A stretch of DNA of 64,000 nt from Ruminococcus sp. (GTDB taxonomy: Bacteria; Bacillota; Clostridia; Oscillospirales; Ruminococcaceae), in contig JAFWTA010000030.1 of NCBI GenBank assembly GCA_017519145.1, positions 124,001-188,000 of the forward strand, given 5' to 3'. The notes under the pieces are model-generated. The model saw nothing but the letters and a program-made list of their open reading frames with translations, searched no databases and was not told the DNA's origin. Shown here piece after piece: positions 8,727-20,213 of this stretch (within the stretch, counting starts at the first letter, position 1; each line of letters starts with the position of its first letter). Position numbers and translations under genes: made by a program.

Positions 8727-9242
8727 ATGGGAAATAAATACAATTACGGAAACAATATATATAACGTCTTACATGATCCGCTCCATAAATACTCCTTTAG
8801 CCGGGGTGAAGTTATAGCAATTATCTGCTGCGTAAATTTCTTATGGTTAGCTATTGTTGTTGCGGCTTATTATCATTCTATTCAAATGCGCTTATTTATG
8901 GGCGTCGTCATTTACCTTCCTTCATTTATTTACAATTATTTTGCGATCAGGAAGCTGCGCACCATAACTACTGTCATTAAAAAAGGCGATAGATTCCCTG
9001 CGGAAATACTTAGCTATCATAGATCAAGCTCGTCAAGGAATGGAATAACTCATTACAAATATTCGATTGAGGTCTCCTATGGTAAGCGAAAAAGAGTTGT
9101 TTCGGAGGGATATACTGATGATCCGTGTTACAGTCTGGCAAGTACAAAATGCACAGTTTATATATATCATGGAAAGTGCTTTGTCTCAGACTTCAAAGTA
9201 CGAACCTCAGGTGATCTTTTTACAGATATTCCTGAAAGATAA
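8727..9242 (+). CDS. Hypothetical membrane protein with two N-terminal helices
   Basis: 171 residues. Two hydrophobic helices (EVIAIICCVNFLWLAIVVAAYY and LFMGVVIYLPSFIYNYFA) are followed by an extracytoplasmic or cytoplasmic beta-rich domain of about 95 residues (from IKKGDRFPAEILSYH) resembling the small soluble domain of DUF3592-type membrane proteins. I do not recognise a function. The ATG at 8727 is only ~7 nt past the pnp terminator and has no Shine-Dalgarno sequence, so the message may be leaderless or the start misplaced. It sits between two strong terminators and so should have its own promoter. Confidence 0.6.
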   Translation: MGNKYNYGNNIYNVLHDPLHKYSFSRGEVIAIICCVNFLWLAIVVAAYYHSIQMRLFMGVVIYLPSFIYNYFAIRKLRTITTVIKKGDRFPAEILSYHRSSSSRNGITHYKYSIEVSYGKRKRVVSEGYTDDPCYSLASTKCTVYIYHGKCFVSDFKVRTSGDLFTDIPER

Positions 9243-9276
9243 AAAACACAGGTACTTTTGTACCTGTGTTTTCTTT
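9243..9276. terminator. Bidirectional terminator
   Basis: AAAACACAGGTAC pairs perfectly with GTACCTGTGTTTT around a 4-nt loop, with T-rich tails on both strands. It lies between the plus-strand membrane gene and the end of the V-ATPase operon. Confidence 0.88.
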
Positions 9277-9927
9277 TTAGTGATAATTATGGCTCTGTTT
9301 TAGTACCATATCCTTTACTTTCATGAGAGAGGTCGTTGTACTTCTTTCGTTTTCTGAAAGTTTCATGGTTATAAACTTGATAGTCTCCTCATAATCAGGA
9401 ATCATTATATGCTCCAGTGCATTTACTCGCCTGCGGGTCTTTTCGATCTCGTCTGCCATAAGCTGACAAGCTTTTTCTATCTCCGCAAGCCTTATCATCT
9501 TTGGGAAGACTGCACTGAGCGCGCTTACCGCACCGTCAAGGTCGATAGATGTGAAAGCCATACCATATGAGTATATGTCATTTGAGTCATCTGTCCTGAA
9601 TTTTGTCTTGAATTCGGGGATATATACACTCATTACATTTTTTTCACTGACTTCCAGTTCAACTTCCTGTTTTGGAAGCATTAGAGCTGTTTCGAGTACC
9701 TCCTTCTGCATTACAGAGCCTGCAACTGCCATATAGCGGTTAGCTTCATTTATAGCCTGTTCGACTTCAGTACGCAGCTGTCGGTTCTCCTTTATGAGAA
9801 TCATGAACTGCCTCATAAGCTCATCACGTTTATCTTTGAGCAGCTTGTGACCTCTCCTCGCTGAAGCAAGCTTCTTTTTCAGCTTGCTGAGCTCCATTCT
9901 GGTGGGATTAACATTCAGTCTTGCCAA
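9277..9927 (-). CDS. ntpD: V-type ATP synthase subunit D (central stalk)
   Basis: Central rotor shaft of the V1 head, coupling A3B3 catalysis to membrane ring rotation. The 216-residue protein begins MARLNVNPTRMELSKLKKKL, the hallmark of subunit D, with long N- and C-terminal coiled-coil helices (about 1-80 and 150-200). It is the last gene of the nine-gene operon and follows ntpB by 10 nt. Confidence 0.95.
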   Translation of the reverse strand: MARLNVNPTRMELSKLKKKLASARRGHKLLKDKRDELMRQFMILIKENRQLRTEVEQAINEANRYMAVAGSVMQKEVLETALMLPKQEVELEVSEKNVMSVYIPEFKTKFRTDDSNDIYSYGMAFTSIDLDGAVSALSAVFPKMIRLAEIEKACQLMADEIEKTRRRVNALEHIMIPDYEETIKFITMKLSENERSTTTSLMKVKDMVLKQSHNYH

Positions 9928-9937
9928 TCAGCTCACC

Positions 9938-11314
9938 TCATTTCTGAGTATCATAGTACTTGATCAGATACTCCTCTCTGATTCTGCGGAGCTCACTTCT
10001 TGGCAGGAGCCTCAGAAGCTCCCAGCCTATTGAAAGCGTATCCTCAATGCTTCTGTTGTTCTCAAAGCCCTGAGAAACATATCTTTTCTCAAACTCATCC
10101 GCAAATTTAGCATAGAGCAGATCAGTAGGCGTAAGTGCCGCTTCACCAAGTACGACCATAAGCTCCTTGGCATCCTTTCCTCTTGCGTATGCAGAGAAAA
10201 GCTGGTTCATGGTATCGGAGTGGTCTGCTCTTGTCTTGCCTTCACCTATGCCCTTATCTTTCAGACGAGAAAGCGAAGGAAGAACATCTACAGGAGGATT
10301 GATACCTTTTCTGTAAAGCTCACGGGAGAGTATTATCTGTCCCTCTGTGATATAACCTGTAAGGTCGGGGATAGGATGAGTTTTATCATCCTCCGGCATA
10401 GTAAGGATCGGTATCATGGTGATACTGCCCTCTTTGCCGTTCTGACGTCCTGCACGCTCGTAAATAGTTGCCAGATCGGTATACATATATCCGGGATAAC
10501 CTCTTCGTCCGGGAACCTCCTTTCGGGCTGCGGATACCTCACGAAGAGCATCTGCGTAGTTTGTGATATCGGTGAGGATGACCAGAACGTGCATTCCCTT
10601 TTCAAATGCCAGATACTCTGCGGCAGTAAGCGCCATTTTGGGAGTTGCCAGTCGCTCGATAGCCGAGTCATTTGCAAGGTTAATGAATAAAACAGTTCTG
10701 TCAAGTGCTCCTGTACTTCTGAAGCTCTGCACAAAGTACTCAGACTCCTCAAATGTAATACCCATAGCAGCAAATACAACAGCAAACTGTTCATCTTTGC
10801 CGCGCACCTTAGCCTGTCTTGCTATCTGAGCGGCAAGCTGAGCGTGAGGAAGTCCGCTTGCCGAGAAGATAGGCAGCTTCTGTCCTCTAACAAGGGTGTT
10901 AAGTCCGTCAATTGCGGAAACTCCGGTCTGTATAAACTCCTGAGGATACTGTCTCGCAACCGGATTCATAGGAAGTCCGTTGACATCGAGTCTCATTTCG
11001 GGGATTATCTCGGGACCATCATCAATAGGTCTGCCGAGTCCGTCAAAAACTCGTCCCAGCATATCCTCTGAAACACCAAGCTCCATCTGATGTCCCGAAA
11101 ACACGACGCTGCTGTCCTGAAGATTGATACCTGCGGCGTTCTCAAAGAGCTGGACAAGTGCATTTGTACCGTCTATCTCAAGAACACGGCAGCGGCGCTT
11201 CTCGCCGTTTTTAAGTCTTATCTCAGCAAGCTCACCGTATGTTACGTTTTCAACGTCCTTAACAAGAAGCAGAGGACCTGCCGCTTCCTCGATTGTTCTG
11301 TATTCTCTTGGCAT
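9938..11314 (-). CDS. ntpB: V-type ATP synthase subunit B (non-catalytic)
   Basis: 458 residues, the nucleotide-binding but non-catalytic B subunit of the A3B3 head. The sequence [39 protein letters not shown] (a degenerate P-loop without GKT) and [18 protein letters not shown] are characteristic. The absence of the GKT motif distinguishes it from subunit A. Its ATG overlaps the ntpA stop by one base (TGATG), a translational-coupling arrangement. Confidence 0.97.
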   Translation of the reverse strand: MPREYRTIEEAAGPLLLVKDVENVTYGELAEIRLKNGEKRRCRVLEIDGTNALVQLFENAAGINLQDSSVVFSGHQMELGVSEDMLGRVFDGLGRPIDDGPEIIPEMRLDVNGLPMNPVARQYPQEFIQTGVSAIDGLNTLVRGQKLPIFSASGLPHAQLAAQIARQAKVRGKDEQFAVVFAAMGITFEESEYFVQSFRSTGALDRTVLFINLANDSAIERLATPKMALTAAEYLAFEKGMHVLVILTDITNYADALREVSAARKEVPGRRGYPGYMYTDLATIYERAGRQNGKEGSITMIPILTMPEDDKTHPIPDLTGYITEGQIILSRELYRKGINPPVDVLPSLSRLKDKGIGEGKTRADHSDTMNQLFSAYARGKDAKELMVVLGEAALTPTDLLYAKFADEFEKRYVSQGFENNRSIEDTLSIGWELLRLLPRSELRRIREEYLIKYYDTQK

Positions 11315-13083
11315 CAGTCTTCCTCCTTGTCAAGCAGGTCGTTGAGCTCAGAGGAGATCTCCACTGAAAGCTTTTCAAACTCTGCGTCGGTTTTATCTTC
11401 TTCTATATACTTGAAACGTCCTATTTTTTCTCTTACAGCAAGATTTGCAACTTCTTCGATATCAGCACCCTTAGCTACCGCATCAGCCGCCTCATCATTA
11501 AAGTTGAGTATCAGCTTCATCATATAAAGCTGCTTTTTAAGACTTGTATAGGTATCTACCTCGTGGAATGCAAGCTGATGCAGGAAATCCTCACGGATAG
11601 AACGTGCAGTCTCCATTTTCAGTCTGTCTTTTGCCGACAGAGCATCCATACCAACAAGCTTGACAATTTCCTTCAGCTCAGCTTCATCGTGAAGTATCTC
11701 CATAAATCTCGCTCTTGACTTCATCCAGTCCTTGGATACGTTATTATCGTACCAGTTTGCAAGTGAGTCAGCATAGAGTGAATAGCTGGTGAGCCAGTTA
11801 ATAGCAGGGAAATGTCTCTGATACGCCAGATTAGCATCAAGTCCCCAGAAAACCTTTACGATACGGAGAGTTGCCTGCGAAACAGGCTCGGATATATCAC
11901 CGCCTGGAGGAGATACAGCTCCAATAACAGAAAGAGCTCCTTCCCTGCCCTCGGTACCATTTGAGATAACTCGTCCTGCACGCTCATAGAACTGAGCAAG
12001 ACGGCTTCCGAGATATGCAGGATAGCCTTCATCGCCGGGCATTTCCTCAAGACGACCCGACATTTCACGAAGTGCCTCAGCCCAACGTGATGTGGAGTCA
12101 GCCATAAGAGCTACAGAATAGCCCATATCACGGTAATACTCAGCTATGGTGATACCTGTATAAACAGATGCTTCACGGGCTGCAACAGGCATATCAGATG
12201 TATTAGCGATAAGCACTGTTCTCTCCATAAGTGATTTGCCTGTATGAGGATCTATAAGCTCGGGGAACTCATTAAGAACATCAGTCATCTCATTTCCGCG
12301 CTCTCCGCAGCCGATATAAACAATGATATCAGCCTCTGCCCACTTCGCAAGCTGATGCTGAGTTACTGTCTTGCCGCTTCCGAAAGGTCCGGGGATAGCT
12401 GCAACGCCTCCCTTTGCTATTGGGAAAAGACAGTCAACAACTCGCTGTCCTGTAACCAAAGGCATATCAGGCGAGAGCTTTTTCTTGTAGGGTCTGCCGC
12501 GTCTTACAGGCCACTTCTGTATAAGGGAAAGTTCCTTGTCACCCTTGGATGTTTCGATAGTGCAGACGAAGTCATTGGCATGAAATTCGCCCTCTGAGAT
12601 CTTTTTCACTGTGCCCTCGATACCGTTCGGAACCATGATCTTATGCAGAACAATATCAGTCTCGGGAACTGTTCCGATGATATCTCCGCCTGTGACCTTA
12701 TCTCCTGCCTTAACAGTTGGAGTAAATTTCCAAAGCGGTTCTCTTTTCAAAGAAGGAACCTCAACGCCTCTCTGGAGATTGTTTCCGCAGACCTTTCTGA
12801 TATCGTCAAGGGGACGCTGTATTCCGTCAAAGATGCTTCCGATAAGACCGGGACCAAGCTCAACGCTCATGGGCTCACCAGTGGATTCAACTCCCTCACC
12901 TGTTCCGAGTCCTGAGGTCTCCTCGTAAACCTGTATGGAGGCACGATCACCGTGCATCTCTATTATTTCGCCGATAAGACGTTTTTCACTAACTCTTACA
13001 ACGTCAAACATATTGGCGTCGCGCATACCTTCTGCAACGACCAGTGGTCCTGAAATTTTTACTACTGTACCTTTGCTGTTCAT
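11314..13083 (-). CDS. ntpA: V-type ATP synthase catalytic subunit A
   Basis: Catalytic ATPase subunit, 589 residues. The Walker A loop [11 protein letters not shown] is near residue 232, followed by [15 protein letters not shown] (GER glutamate), [30 protein letters not shown] and the [12 protein letters not shown] loop. The ~90-residue bulge domain typical of V/A-type A subunits, but missing from F-type beta, lies near 110-200. It follows ntpF by about 21 nt and is coupled to ntpB. Confidence 0.97.
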   Translation of the reverse strand: MNSKGTVVKISGPLVVAEGMRDANMFDVVRVSEKRLIGEIIEMHGDRASIQVYEETSGLGTGEGVESTGEPMSVELGPGLIGSIFDGIQRPLDDIRKVCGNNLQRGVEVPSLKREPLWKFTPTVKAGDKVTGGDIIGTVPETDIVLHKIMVPNGIEGTVKKISEGEFHANDFVCTIETSKGDKELSLIQKWPVRRGRPYKKKLSPDMPLVTGQRVVDCLFPIAKGGVAAIPGPFGSGKTVTQHQLAKWAEADIIVYIGCGERGNEMTDVLNEFPELIDPHTGKSLMERTVLIANTSDMPVAAREASVYTGITIAEYYRDMGYSVALMADSTSRWAEALREMSGRLEEMPGDEGYPAYLGSRLAQFYERAGRVISNGTEGREGALSVIGAVSPPGGDISEPVSQATLRIVKVFWGLDANLAYQRHFPAINWLTSYSLYADSLANWYDNNVSKDWMKSRARFMEILHDEAELKEIVKLVGMDALSAKDRLKMETARSIREDFLHQLAFHEVDTYTSLKKQLYMMKLILNFNDEAADAVAKGADIEEVANLAVREKIGRFKYIEEDKTDAEFEKLSVEISSELNDLLDKEED

Positions 13084-13104
13084 TTATGCAAATCCGCCTC
13101 TTTC

Positions 13105-13416
13105 CTAATTCAGTATATCTGAGCCGACAGCTTTCTCTACCGCCTCATGAAGCGCTCTCATTCCGTCTCCCGTATTTCCCTCTATGGCAGGGATAAGAAC
13201 TATAGACGGAAGCTTGCTGCTTCTGTATTTTGCTATTGTATCGCTCACAAGTGCGGCAGCAGGCTCTGTGATATATATCACAGCAAAATCATTCGCTGCA
13301 AGCCTTGAAATGAGCTTGGTTATTTTATCCGGTTCAGTCTCGCGGAATACGGAAAGCCCAAGTGCAGCAAAGCCTGATACACTGGCACTGTCGCCGATAA
13401 CTGCTGCTTTATACAT
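13105..13416 (-). CDS. ntpF: V-type ATP synthase subunit F
   Basis: 103 residues. Small central-stalk subunit that binds D and activates ATPase. The Rossmann-like start YKAAVIGDSASVSGFAALGLSVF and the FAVIYITEPAA strand fit the family. The start codon overlaps the end of ntpC by 8 nt. Confidence 0.92.
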   Translation of the reverse strand: MYKAAVIGDSASVSGFAALGLSVFRETEPDKITKLISRLAANDFAVIYITEPAAALVSDTIAKYRSSKLPSIVLIPAIEGNTGDGMRALHEAVEKAVGSDILN

Positions 13417-14350
13417 ATAGCTTTCTCATCCTTTCCGTGATAGTTTCCTTATCAGCGCCGAATTCCTTGCATACTGACAGTATCCTGAGATTTTTTATCT
13501 CGGCTTCCTTAGCTATGAAGTATGCAGCAAGGGGCTCAGAGCCAAAAGCAAGCATTCTCGCTGATTCTGCAAGCTCCATAAGCACATCATCGCACCACTT
13601 TTCAAACTTTGCGGCAGACTCTTTCAGACGTGCAGCTCCGTCACTGTAAGCTGTGGTCTCAAGATAAGAGAAAAGCTGCTCAGAACCGGCAAGTGAAGCT
13701 TTGATAAGTGCATCTTTTTCAAGCTCGGGACTGCCGCAAACAGCGTTCTCCATGAACTGCGCAGATTTTCCCAGCAGACAACACCTGTATGCAGTCTTGA
13801 TATCTGCACAGGCAGTTATAAGCTGTGCATACCTCTGCATGAACTCGCTTCCGAAAGAGCTTGCACTTTTCTGCATTGCTTCAAGTGCCGCTCTGTCAAT
13901 GAGAGAGTCCGAGAGCTGTCCGTCAAGAGTCCGTGTCACAAGCTCATACGCTTCTGAAGCTGTCTTCCTCATGTATTCGGGGAGACCGCTTGGATCCTTT
14001 GTGCTTACAGCATCAGTGAGCTCTTTAAGTCCTACATTTGACGGTGATATATAGTAATGCTCGGGATCTCTGTTCGAGATAACAGCCTTCAGAACTGCTT
14101 TAAGATTATGAAAGTCATTTCTGTAAAGAAGGATCTCCAGTTCTCTGCATTCGGGGGCATATTCTTTGAGCATCGCCCAGACATCGTTAAGATCATCAGG
14201 TTTAGCTGTACCGCTCTTTGATGCGGAAATTGAACTTATCTCAGCTTTGGAGCGTGCATTGATCATCTGCTCTATGTCACTTTTACTCAGAAGGGTGGTC
14301 TCCATAGCTCTGACAGCACCAACCGCATTTGCATATTTTGTTCCGTTCAT
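13409..14350 (-). CDS. ntpC: V-type ATP synthase subunit C (d subunit of the rotor)
   Basis: 313 residues, mostly helical, the AC39/subunit-d family that sits as a funnel on the membrane ring and connects it to the D/F shaft. Recognisable pieces are the NAVGAVRAMETTLLSKSDIEQMI start and LLYRNDFHNLKAVLKA. Order and spacing in the operon (8 nt after ntpE, overlapping ntpF) support the assignment. Confidence 0.9.
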   Translation of the reverse strand: MNGTKYANAVGAVRAMETTLLSKSDIEQMINARSKAEISSISASKSGTAKPDDLNDVWAMLKEYAPECRELEILLYRNDFHNLKAVLKAVISNRDPEHYYISPSNVGLKELTDAVSTKDPSGLPEYMRKTASEAYELVTRTLDGQLSDSLIDRAALEAMQKSASSFGSEFMQRYAQLITACADIKTAYRCCLLGKSAQFMENAVCGSPELEKDALIKASLAGSEQLFSYLETTAYSDGAARLKESAAKFEKWCDDVLMELAESARMLAFGSEPLAAYFIAKEAEIKNLRILSVCKEFGADKETITERMRKLYV

Positions 14351-14358
14351 GCTATCAC

Positions 14359-14952
14359 CTACCTGAACAGTATCCTTGCGGCGGTATCCCTGATATCTTC
14401 CTTTTCAGCCTCAATTATTGCGCGGAAGCAGCAATTCTCAGATATAAGACCATAGCTGAGTATGAAGCCGTCCTCGATATCCGCTGGAACATTTGACAGC
14501 TGTATGCTGCCGTTGTTTTTCTCTGCCATTTCTTTAAGCGATTTCTCAAAATCCGCGGGAACTCGTTTTAGATCAGCTTCACACAGACCAAGAACACCCT
14601 TATCCTGCTGCAAGTGGCGCCTTATAAGCCTTAGAAGCAGTTCAAAGTACTCTTTTTCCGGAAGATTCTTTAGCTTTAAGATAGTCTTTTCGATAGTATC
14701 ATCTATGATCTCTACCTTGCAGGCAAGTATCTTTCGCTTCATAGAAGCGTCGACAGAAGCGCAGGAGTTCTCAAAATCCTTCTCAGCCTGAGCTTTTGCA
14801 TTTCTGAGGTGATCCTCATAAGCCTTCTGTGCCTTTTCATCGCCCTCTGCTTTTATAGCTGCTGCTCTGCTTTCTGCGGCTTTGAGTATGCTGTCTTCAG
14901 TCTCTTTCTGCTGCTGTTCAATGAGAGTTAAGATCTCGTCAAGTCCTGACAT
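14359..14952 (-). CDS. ntpE: V-type ATP synthase subunit E (peripheral stalk)
   Basis: About 197 residues. Forms the peripheral stator with the G/H-type subunit. The N-terminal ~90 residues are a charged coiled coil (QQQKETEDSILKAAESRAAAIKAEG begins it), followed by a globular C-terminal domain that contacts subunit B. The start is the ATG at 14950-14952, 8 nt after GGAGG; an in-frame start 24 nt upstream would overlap the ribosome-binding site. Confidence 0.9.
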   Translation of the reverse strand: MSGLDEILTLIEQQQKETEDSILKAAESRAAAIKAEGDEKAQKAYEDHLRNAKAQAEKDFENSCASVDASMKRKILACKVEIIDDTIEKTILKLKNLPEKEYFELLLRLIRRHLQQDKGVLGLCEADLKRVPADFEKSLKEMAEKNNGSIQLSNVPADIEDGFILSYGLISENCCFRAIIEAEKEDIRDTAARILFR

Positions 14953-14965
14953 AATCCTACCTCCA

Positions 14966-17405
<2,440 letters not shown>

Positions 17406-17437
17406 ATTTTACATCACTCTCCTTTCAGGTACATATA

Positions 17438-17746
17438 TCAGAAAAACCTGCTGATTATCTCATCGACAGCCTTATCTGTATTTGAACCTGCAAGTTTTTT
17501 TATTTCGCTGATCTTATCAGAGCATTCAGCCTCTGCCTTTTTTCTGTAGCTTTCAAGCTTTGAGTCATAAGACTGTCTCAGCTTGGATACTTCGGAAGTT
17601 GCATCACTTATTCTTTTCTGGATAGCAAGTGATGAGCTTCCCGAGGCAGAACTGATGATGTCTTCGCGCCTGCGCCTTGCTTCGGCATTTTTCTTTTCCG
17701 AAAGCGCTTCGGCTTCAAGTATCTTTTTTACAGCTTCTGAAGCCAT
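17438..17746 (-). CDS. V-type ATP synthase subunit G/H-like peripheral stalk protein
   Basis: About 102 residues, almost entirely a charged Ala/Glu/Lys-rich coiled coil (EAEALSEKKNAEARRRRED), matching the small stator helix that pairs with subunit E. I place the start at the ATG at 17744-17746 because AGGAGGT is 7 nt upstream. It is the first gene after the operon promoter, the usual position of this subunit. Confidence 0.85.
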   Translation of the reverse strand: MASEAVKKILEAEALSEKKNAEARRRREDIISSASGSSSLAIQKRISDATSEVSKLRQSYDSKLESYRKKAEAECSDKISEIKKLAGSNTDKAVDEIISRFF

Positions 17747-17792
17747 AGTATTACCTCCTATAAAAATGACCAACAGTCATTTGGTATATCAA

Positions 17793-17821
17793 AGTATAAC
17801 ACTTTAACAACAAAAAGTCAA
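17793..17821 (-). promoter_or_regulatory. SigA-type promoter of the V-ATPase operon
   Basis: On the minus strand TTGACT (17816-17821) and TATACT (17793-17798) are 17 bp apart, about 47 nt upstream of the first gene. Confidence 0.85.
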
Positions 17822-17858
17822 TAGATATAATGTTAATAAAATCTAACATTAAACAGAA

Positions 17859-17887
17859 AGGGAGCTACCCCCTACAGACAGCTCCCT
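17859..17887 (-). terminator. Probable terminator after the NUDIX gene
   Basis: An 8-bp stem AGGGAGCT/AGCTCCCT with a 13-nt loop, followed on the minus strand by TTTCTGTTT. It lies downstream of the hisS-aspS-NUDIX unit; the T tract is imperfect. Confidence 0.55.
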
Positions 17888-17979
17888 AATAAGATTATTC
17901 AATTTATATTTAATATTATACCCGATACTAAATAAAAAGTCAATAATAATCGTATAATTTTTTGTGATTTTACTTGACT

Positions 17980-18438
17980 TTATACGCCAAATATCTCAAA
18001 CGTCTCGTCTTTCAAAGAAATGGAATTGTAGCTTCCACGTTCAAGTGTGTTTTCCTTCCGATCTATATATGCACTGAGTATCGCACGGCTCATATTAGTT
18101 ATATCGCTGCGCTTAACAGCATCTTCAGGTGAAAGCAATAAAACCTCGCTGTTTTCGTATCCGTCAGATCGCGGCTCACCCGAGATGTACTTCAGTCTGA
18201 AAACAATGATCCACTGCTCTTTCCTGAACTGTACAGCAAATACCGACTCGGCTTCAGCAATGACGCCTGTTTCTTCGAGCAGCTCGCGCTTAACAGCGTC
18301 AGATGGAAGCTCTCCTTCCTTGACATATCCGCCCGGAATAAGTATTCTTTCTTTGGCGGCGCCATAGGTGTGGCGTACAAAAAGTATATTCCCGTCAATA
18401 TCAAGTATACCGCATACAGCGTAGAAACGATTACTCAT
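17980..18438 (-). CDS. NUDIX hydrolase
   Basis: 152 residues. The NUDIX box is complete: G-x5-E-x7-REL-x-EE-x-GV, in GGYVKEGELPSDAVKREL then LEETGV (about residues 36-58), which binds Mg2+ and hydrolyses nucleoside diphosphate-X substrates. Substrate is unknown. The gene overlaps the end of aspS by 8 nt, implying coupled translation and possibly a housekeeping role beside tRNA charging. Confidence 0.9.
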   Translation of the reverse strand: MSNRFYAVCGILDIDGNILFVRHTYGAAKERILIPGGYVKEGELPSDAVKRELLEETGVIAEAESVFAVQFRKEQWIIVFRLKYISGEPRSDGYENSEVLLLSPEDAVKRSDITNMSRAILSAYIDRKENTLERGSYNSISLKDETFEIFGV

Positions 18439-20212
18439 TGTCCTCTTTCTTAACTACGCTGATGCCGAGAACATCAAGGCTCTCATCGTCAACAGTGGAA
18501 GGACACTCTGACATAAGCTCGCTTGCATTCTGCACCTTTGGGAATGCAGTTACATCGCGAAGACTGTCAGCCTTGCACATGATCATAGCGATACGATCAA
18601 GTCCGATTCCCATACCACCATGAGGCGGAGCGCCGTATCTGTATGCGTCAACAAGGAATCCGAACTTAGCCTGTATCTCTTCATCTGTCATGCCGAGAGC
18701 TTCAAACATCTTCTGCTGGAGCTCATAATCAGTTATACGCATAGAACCGCTCGAAAGCTCTGTGCCGTTAAGAACAAGGTCCCAAGCCTTTGCACGAACA
18801 TTTGCGGGATCAGTGTCGAGATAACCGAGGCACTCCTCCATAGGCATAGTAAAGGGATGATGTGCTGCTACCCAAGTATTATTATCATCGTCATGCTCAA
18901 AGAAAGGCATCTCTGTTATCCAGAGGAAATTATACTGATCCTCGGGGATAACGTCGAGCTTCTTAGCGCATATAAGTCTTATTGCACCAAGTGTTGCGAG
19001 AACAGTCTTTGTCTTGTCAGCACAGATGAGAACGAGATCTCCCTCATGTGCATCAACAGCGGCACAGATCTTTTCAAGATCACCGTCTGCAAGGAACTTC
19101 TTGAATGAGCAGTTAGGCTCATCAGCCCATCGGATGTAAGCAAGTCCCTTTGCACCGATACCCTTTGCGTGCTCAACGAGCTTGTCTATCTCCTTGCGAG
19201 TATAAGTTGCTGCGCCGTTCTTTATATTGATCGCACGAACAGAACCACCATCTTCGATAGCATTCTTGAACACAACAAAGTCAATGTTCTTAACTGTTTC
19301 GGTGATATCCTGTATCTCAAAACCGAAACGAGTATCAGGCTTATCAGAACCGTATCTGTTCATAGCGTCAGCAAATGTGAGACGAGGAAGAGGCACGGGG
19401 ATATCCACTCCGAGAACCTCCTTGAAAAGACGCTGGATATATCCCTCAACACACTCCTGTATGTCATCTGCATCAACAAAGGACATTTCAAGGTCTATCT
19501 GTGTGAACTCGGGCTGACGGTCAGCTCTGAGATCTTCGTCACGGAAGCAGCGTGCAAGCTGAATGTAACGGTCAAAGCCTGATACCATCAGAAGCTGCTT
19601 ATAGATCTGAGGCGACTGAGGCAGAGCATAGAACTTGCCCTGATGAACTCTTGAAGGGATAAGATAGTCTCTTGCACCCTCGGGAGTAGACTTCATCATC
19701 ATAGGAGTCTCTATTTCAAGGAAACCGTTTTCATAGAAGTAGTCGCGGGTAACCTTAGCGATCTGATGGCGCTTAATAATATTCTCCTGAAGAGGAGCAC
19801 GTCTGAGGTCAAGGTAACGGTACTTCAGACGAAGCTCGTCATTTACCTTTGTCTCGTCTGTTATCTCGAAAGGAGTTGTCTGAGCCTTTGCAAGTATCCT
19901 GAGGTCACTTACAAAGATCTCCACATGACCTGTCTTGAGCTTATCGTTTTTGCTCTCACGCTCACGAACTTCGCCCTTCGCCATGAGAACATACTCACTT
20001 CTGCATGAAGCTGCCTTTTCAAAAAGCTCCTTATCAGTTTCGTCATTGAAAAGAAGCTGAACAACGCCTGTTCTGTCACGGAGAACAATAAAGATAACTC
20101 CGCCCTTATTTCTTATCCTGTCAACAAAACCGCCTACAACTACTTCCTGTCCGATCTCTGTGACCTCTCCGCAGTAGTGTGTGCGCTTCAGACCTTTCAT
20201 ACTGTCTGCCAT
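18431..20212 (-). CDS. aspS: Aspartyl-tRNA synthetase
   Basis: Class II synthetase charging tRNA-Asp, 593 residues. An N-terminal OB-fold anticodon domain (from VVVGGFVDRIRNKGGVIFI) precedes the catalytic core: motif 2 FRDEDLRADRQPEFTQID near residue 218 and motif 3 GGMGIGLDRIAMI near 530, with the bacterial GAD insert between (about 290-400). No obvious feature tells discriminating from non-discriminating type. It lies one base after the hisS stop, with a GGAGG site inside the hisS end. Confidence 0.97.
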   Translation of the reverse strand: MADSMKGLKRTHYCGEVTEIGQEVVVGGFVDRIRNKGGVIFIVLRDRTGVVQLLFNDETDKELFEKAASCRSEYVLMAKGEVRERESKNDKLKTGHVEIFVSDLRILAKAQTTPFEITDETKVNDELRLKYRYLDLRRAPLQENIIKRHQIAKVTRDYFYENGFLEIETPMMMKSTPEGARDYLIPSRVHQGKFYALPQSPQIYKQLLMVSGFDRYIQLARCFRDEDLRADRQPEFTQIDLEMSFVDADDIQECVEGYIQRLFKEVLGVDIPVPLPRLTFADAMNRYGSDKPDTRFGFEIQDITETVKNIDFVVFKNAIEDGGSVRAINIKNGAATYTRKEIDKLVEHAKGIGAKGLAYIRWADEPNCSFKKFLADGDLEKICAAVDAHEGDLVLICADKTKTVLATLGAIRLICAKKLDVIPEDQYNFLWITEMPFFEHDDDNNTWVAAHHPFTMPMEECLGYLDTDPANVRAKAWDLVLNGTELSSGSMRITDYELQQKMFEALGMTDEEIQAKFGFLVDAYRYGAPPHGGMGIGLDRIAMIMCKADSLRDVTAFPKVQNASELMSECPSTVDDESLDVLGISVVKKEDNE

Positions 20213-20213
20213 T

